The notes under the pieces: model-generated | Seen by the model: only the letters and a program-made list of their open reading frames with translations | Told to the model about the DNA's origin: nothing | Databases searched by the model: none | Program-made: the position numbers and the translations under genes | In this document: positions 60,513 through 64,000 of the stretch, piece after piece | How positions within the stretch are numbered: position 1 is the first letter of the stretch | Layout of the letters: every line of letters starts with the position of its first letter | Source: JARRPM01 sp963792815 | Lineage (GTDB): Bacteria; Pseudomonadota; Gammaproteobacteria; Pseudomonadales; Halieaceae | Direction of reading: 5' to 3' | Length of the DNA: 64,000 nucleotides | NCBI GenBank assembly: GCA_963792815.1 | Contig: CAWBXR010000003.1 | Span: 124,001 to 188,000 of the forward strand

Positions 60513-62015
60513 ATGAAAATGAAATCCATGGCACACGCCGTGTCCATCCTGGCCCTGGCGCTGGCCAGCGCCAATTTACAGGCCCAGGCAGCGGTGGCGG
60601 TTGCGCCGCCGGATGTTCGAATGGAGCACGACCTGCTGGGCGATAAAGAGATACCGGCCAGTGCGCTGTACGGTGTACAGACCGCCCGCGCCATCGAGAA
60701 TTTCCAGATCTCCGGCCTCACGCTGACTGACTATCCCGAGCTGATCAACGGTTTCGCCCAGGTCAAAATGGCAGCTGCCATGGGCAATACCGACGCCGGT
60801 AAAATGAAGAAGGAGACCAGGGATGCAATTATCAAGGCAGGCAACGCCATCCTGGCCGGCAAATACCATGAGGAGTTCCTGGTAGACCCCTACCAGGGTG
60901 GTGCCGGGACCTCTACCAATATGGCTGCAAACGAGATCATGGCCAATGCCGCACTGCTGGAGACCGGGCGCCAGCTGGGCGAATACGACATCGTAGAGCC
61001 CCATGACGACCTCAATATGTCGCAGTCCACCAACGACTCGTACCCCACGGCACTCAAGGTGGCCATGGTCACCAATAACGACCTCGTGGTTGAGCAGATC
61101 GAGCTGCTGGTGAAAGCCCTGCGCGCCAAGGGCAACGAGTTTATCGACATACTGAAAATGGGCCGAACCGAGATGCAGGATGCGGTACCCATGACCGTTG
61201 GGCAGGAGTTCCATGCCATGGCGGCCGCCCTCGAGGATGAAATCACTTTCATCCGCGCCTCGGAGAAGCCACTTTTCGCTATCAATATGGGCGGCACTGC
61301 AATCGGCACAGGCCTCAACGCGCCGGCCGGTTACGCCGAAAAAACAGCCGCCCACCTGGCCAAGCTGACTGGCAAACCCTACTACAAGGCAGGTGACCTG
61401 ATCGCGGCCACCTGGGACCAGCACGCGTTCGTAGCTGAGTCTGGCGCCATGCGCAGCCTGGCGGTGAAATTGTCAAAAATTGCCAGCGATATGATACTGC
61501 TGTCCTCCGGACCACGGGCCGGGCTGGGCGAAATCAACCTGCCACCAGTGCAGCCAGGCTCATCCATCATGCCGGGCAAGGTCAACCCGGTCATGCCGGA
61601 GCTGGTTAACCTGGTGTCTTTTCGCGTGATCGGCAATGACCTGACCGTCACCCTCGCGGCACGAAATGGCCAGTTGCAGCTCAATGCCTACGAGCCGCTG
61701 GTGGCAATCGCCGTGCTTGAATCACAGCGGCTGCTGGCGAATACCATGGAGACTTTCCGCACCCGCTGCGTGGACGGCATCACAGTAAACGCAGACACCC
61801 TGGAGGGTTACATTGAGCGAACCGTCGGCATAGTAACCGCGCTTAACCCGGTAATCGGTTATGAGCGCGCCACGGAACTGGCCAAGGAGGCCTACAGCAC
61901 CAATAAAGGTATTCTCGAGATTGTGCGTGAGAAGGGTATTCTGACGGACGCCCAGATCGAAGAGATCCTGAGCCCCGAGGCCCTGACCGGGCTGGACAAG
62001 AAGCAGTACAAGTAA
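60513..62015 (+). CDS. aspA: Aspartate ammonia-lyase with an N-terminal signal peptide
   Basis: 500 residues from the ATG at 60513, with GGAGG 6 bases upstream. The start MKMKSMAHAVSILALALASA is followed by a likely cleavage near LQAQA, a Sec-type signal. The mature enzyme fits the aspartase/fumarase superfamily: GAGTSTNMAANE, SQSTNDSYPTALKVA, GRTEMQDAVPMTVGQEF, and the catalytic loop GSSIMPGKVNPVMPE. Aspartase splits aspartate to fumarate and ammonia and is normally cytoplasmic (~470 residues). If exported it would act in the periplasm, beside the asparaginase made by the convergent gene. The fumarase/aspartase choice rests on the GTSTNM and QSTNDSYP forms and the neighbours. Confidence 0.9.
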   Translation: MKMKSMAHAVSILALALASANLQAQAAVAVAPPDVRMEHDLLGDKEIPASALYGVQTARAIENFQISGLTLTDYPELINGFAQVKMAAAMGNTDAGKMKKETRDAIIKAGNAILAGKYHEEFLVDPYQGGAGTSTNMAANEIMANAALLETGRQLGEYDIVEPHDDLNMSQSTNDSYPTALKVAMVTNNDLVVEQIELLVKALRAKGNEFIDILKMGRTEMQDAVPMTVGQEFHAMAAALEDEITFIRASEKPLFAINMGGTAIGTGLNAPAGYAEKTAAHLAKLTGKPYYKAGDLIAATWDQHAFVAESGAMRSLAVKLSKIASDMILLSSGPRAGLGEINLPPVQPGSSIMPGKVNPVMPELVNLVSFRVIGNDLTVTLAARNGQLQLNAYEPLVAIAVLESQRLLANTMETFRTRCVDGITVNADTLEGYIERTVGIVTALNPVIGYERATELAKEAYSTNKGILEIVREKGILTDAQIEEILSPEALTGLDKKQYK

Positions 62016-62046
62016 ACCGGCAGTTAAAACCGGTAAGCTGAAAATC

Positions 62047-62076
62047 TGGCGCAGCCCCTGGGAGGGGGCTGCGCCA
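62047..62076. terminator. Perfect 12-bp hairpin between convergent aspA and ansB
   Basis: TGGCGCAGCCCC / GGGGCTGCGCCA with a 6-base loop TGGGAG. On the minus strand it is followed by GATTTTC, giving a short U-tract for the asparaginase transcript. It probably stops transcription from both sides. Confidence 0.8.
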
Positions 62077-62084
62077 GCCAGTCA

Positions 62085-63152
62085 TCAATACTCGTAGAAC
62101 ATTTCCTGGATACGCTTGGGATCCTTGGTCTGGGTCAGCGCAAGCTGCAGCAGCACCCGCGACTTGGCCGGGTTGAATTCGCCGGAAGCCACAAACCCCA
62201 TCTCATCGTCATTCACTTCATTGTTGCGCAGCACCAGGCCCTCGGGCAGGCGCGTACTGCGCACTACCACGATGCCGTCCGCTGCGGCCTTCTTGCAGGC
62301 ATCCAGCGCAGGGCTCGTCATGTTGCCGTCACCGACACCGGCGATAACGATGCCCTTGGCGCCATTTTTGATTGCGGCCTCGATCAGGTCAGCGCTCATA
62401 TTGGCATGGGCATAAATCACGTCTACCCGCGGCAGCTTGTCCAGCTTTTCGACATTGAAACCGGTCGCCTTGCCGAGCTTCTTGTCCATCGGCTCGAACC
62501 ACTCCACCGTGCCGGTATGGACCAGGCCGGCGGGACCGCGGTTGACGCTTTCAAAGGTCTGCAGGCTGGTAGTATTGGTTTTAACGATATTGCGCGCGTA
62601 GTGAAATTCGTCATTGAGGCTGACCAGGGTGCCCTTGCCGCTGGCCTCGGGGCTAATCGCGACGGCGACACCGTTGTAGATATTGCCGGGGCCGTCAGCA
62701 CTGGTTGCGGTGGCCGGGCGCATGGAGCCAACCATCACCACCGGCTTGGTGCCCTGGGTTACCAGACTGAGAAAATAGCTGGTCTCCTCCAGGGTGTCGG
62801 TACCGTGCATGATGACGATGCCATCCACGTCAGCGTCGGCCTGCGCCGCGGCGACGCTCTTGGCCAGCTTGAGCCAGACCTCGTCGTTCATATCCTGGCT
62901 GCCGATATTGACCACCTGCTCGCCGGTTATATCCGCCAGCTTGCTCAGGTTGGGCACAGCATCAATCAGTGTATTGACATCATAGGCACCGGATTTGTAG
63001 CCGTAATCCCCGGCGCTGGCCTGGGCGCCGGCAATGGTGCCACCGGTCGCGATCATGCGGACATTGGGCAGGTCCTGCGCATTGGCTGCGCTCACCGTGA
63101 ATGATGCCATTGCGCCGAAGGCAAAGGCTGCCAGCCTGGTGTTGACTTTCAT
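62085..63152 (-). CDS. ansB: Type II (periplasmic) L-asparaginase
   Basis: 355 residues from the ATG at 63152, with GGGAG upstream; an ATG 24 bases earlier gives an unlikely N-terminus. Signal peptide MKVNTRLAAFAFGAMASFTV, cleavage near SAANAQ. Catalytic threonines are in MIATGGTIAG and IVIMHGTDTLEETSYFL. Type II enzymes deamidate asparagine to aspartate in the periplasm, with some glutaminase activity. Together with the aspartase that carries a signal peptide and the Dcu carrier, this forms a plausible extracytoplasmic Asn-to-fumarate route. Confidence 0.96.
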   Translation of the reverse strand: MKVNTRLAAFAFGAMASFTVSAANAQDLPNVRMIATGGTIAGAQASAGDYGYKSGAYDVNTLIDAVPNLSKLADITGEQVVNIGSQDMNDEVWLKLAKSVAAAQADADVDGIVIMHGTDTLEETSYFLSLVTQGTKPVVMVGSMRPATATSADGPGNIYNGVAVAISPEASGKGTLVSLNDEFHYARNIVKTNTTSLQTFESVNRGPAGLVHTGTVEWFEPMDKKLGKATGFNVEKLDKLPRVDVIYAHANMSADLIEAAIKNGAKGIVIAGVGDGNMTSPALDACKKAAADGIVVVRSTRLPEGLVLRNNEVNDDEMGFVASGEFNPAKSRVLLQLALTQTKDPKRIQEMFYEY

Positions 63153-63256
63153 GTTTAAACTCCCTGATAGTTTCATCCTCGTTGCCGATCTTTAGTGCAC
63201 TACTTCGCGCGGACAGGTCCTATCCAGTCACGGAATTCGCTGTTTGTGGACCGTGC

Positions 63257-64000
63257 CTATGGTGCCCTTTTCGATCCTAAATTGACAGACTCCCAAGCCC
63301 TCACCCGGCTGCGGGCCCGATCGAAAAGACGTTCATAATTACCCTTGGTAACCTTTTGCTTCGCCTCGGGCGTCAACAGCTCCCAAACCGGGGCGTAGGC
63401 ATCATACACGGCTAACATCGCATCCACCGAGGTAGGTGCGACAACGTCGGTACCGAACAGGAAACGGTCGGGGTGACGGTTGAGCGCATCGGCCATGCGC
63501 CGGGTAGCCTCAGGGCTGGAGGTTGCGTACTTGGCTACCTCGTCCCAGGAAATATCCAGGTAGACGTGGCTGAGCTCAGGGTCGGTACAGATCTTTTCCA
63601 CGATGGCAACCTGCTCGGCGACCGGCCGGACCACCCGCCCGACCCCGATGTGCGCCCAGATGATTGTGGTGTCGGGGTGGCGCAGGAACAGATCCTTCAT
63701 CTGCTTCAGCATATAGGGCTCCTGCCCCGACTTGGGAAAGGGCACATTAACGTCATTGTGCAGCAGCACGATCAGGCCCGTTTCGCCGGCAAACTCGAGA
63801 ATACGATCAAGCGCCGGATTCGTCAGGCTGGCAACCTCCCCCGCCACCTTGGCCGAGACGAATTCCTTGTGGATCGTGAATTCGCCGATACCGGAGAATA
63901 CGCCCGGGAACGTGGTCAATACACGCCGGATATGATCCGTAGCGTACATATCGGCGGGATTGAAACCGGTGATCATGGGATCAAGCCGCGCCTGCTGTTC
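63257..64000 (-). CDS. Amidohydrolase-related (TIM-barrel) protein, N-terminus outside the window
   Basis: The reading frame stays open to the right edge, giving at least 248 residues of the C-terminal part. Amidohydrolase-2 family features: GIGEFTIHKEF, LIVLLHNDVN, TIIWAHIGVGR, and the metal-binding Asp in RFLFGTDVVAPTSV. The group includes decarboxylases and hydrolases. The N-terminal metal ligands (HxH), if present, lie outside the window. The substrate is unknown; context with the Asn/Asp module may be chance. Confidence 0.85.
   Translation of the reverse strand, partial: EQQARLDPMITGFNPADMYATDHIRRVLTTFPGVFSGIGEFTIHKEFVSAKVAGEVASLTNPALDRILEFAGETGLIVLLHNDVNVPFPKSGQEPYMLKQMKDLFLRHPDTTIIWAHIGVGRVVRPVAEQVAIVEKICTDPELSHVYLDISWDEVAKYATSSPEATRRMADALNRHPDRFLFGTDVVAPTSVDAMLAVYDAYAPVWELLTPEAKQKVTKGNYERLFDRARSRVRAWESVNLGSKRAP

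Overview
The window reads as a chromosomal segment of a GC-rich, probably marine gammaproteobacterium, close to the Pseudomonadales/Cellvibrionales (for example Halieaceae-like). The main reason is the block argC - coiled-coil membrane protein - bactofilin - erpA / anmK - M23 peptidase / tyrS - rRNA operon, which follows the gene order I know from Pseudomonas and relatives. A genus cannot be named without comparing the 16S gene.

Layout. 1-6.4 kb: a partial DUF3391/HD-GYP protein, a secreted protein of unknown function coupled to a RimK-like ATP-grasp ligase, an arylsulfatase and an MscS-like channel. 6.6-12.6 kb: one complete rRNA operon on the minus strand (16S, tRNA-Ile, tRNA-Ala, 23S, 5S) with tandem promoters, boxA sites and a terminator. 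12.7-21.8 kb: housekeeping genes, a ClC chloride channel and hemJ. 22.1-26.2 kb: a tightly coupled four-gene operon (DUF3348, DUF802, MotB/OmpA, DUF2894) that looks like a MotAB/ZorAB-type ion-driven membrane machine. 26.3-33 kb: hemL, hemB, a Nudix hydrolase, a ModF-like double ATPase and a PQQ-type dehydrogenase with a cytochrome tail. 33-40 kb: an RND pump with its adaptor, and PBP1b with a TPR lipoprotein. 40-43.1 kb: two Fe(II)/2-oxoglutarate dioxygenases around an epoxide-hydrolase-like enzyme. 43.2-45.3 kb: a dCache sensor joined to a pentameric ligand-gated ion channel. 45.4-53.3 kb: a Lys-rich HhH protein, a large repeat lipoprotein, and a phosphate/polyphosphate group (Na/Pi transporter, two unknowns, PPK2). 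53.3-58.5 kb: a large acetyl-CoA hydrolase/transferase and small metabolic genes. 58.6-63.2 kb: an Asn/Asp catabolic module (Dcu transporter, aspartase with a signal peptide, type II asparaginase) beside relics of a porin and probably a glutaminase. The window ends inside an amidohydrolase gene.

The two strongest leads for new biology are the dCache-channel fusion at 43.2 kb and the ZorAB-like operon at 22 kb. The aspartase with an export signal is a third.

Caution: five conserved genes (mscS, hemJ, modF-like, RND permease, PBP1b) are broken by eleven single-base frameshifts in total. Each is repaired by removing one base and the surrounding protein sequence is otherwise intact, so sequencing or assembly error is more likely than gene decay.
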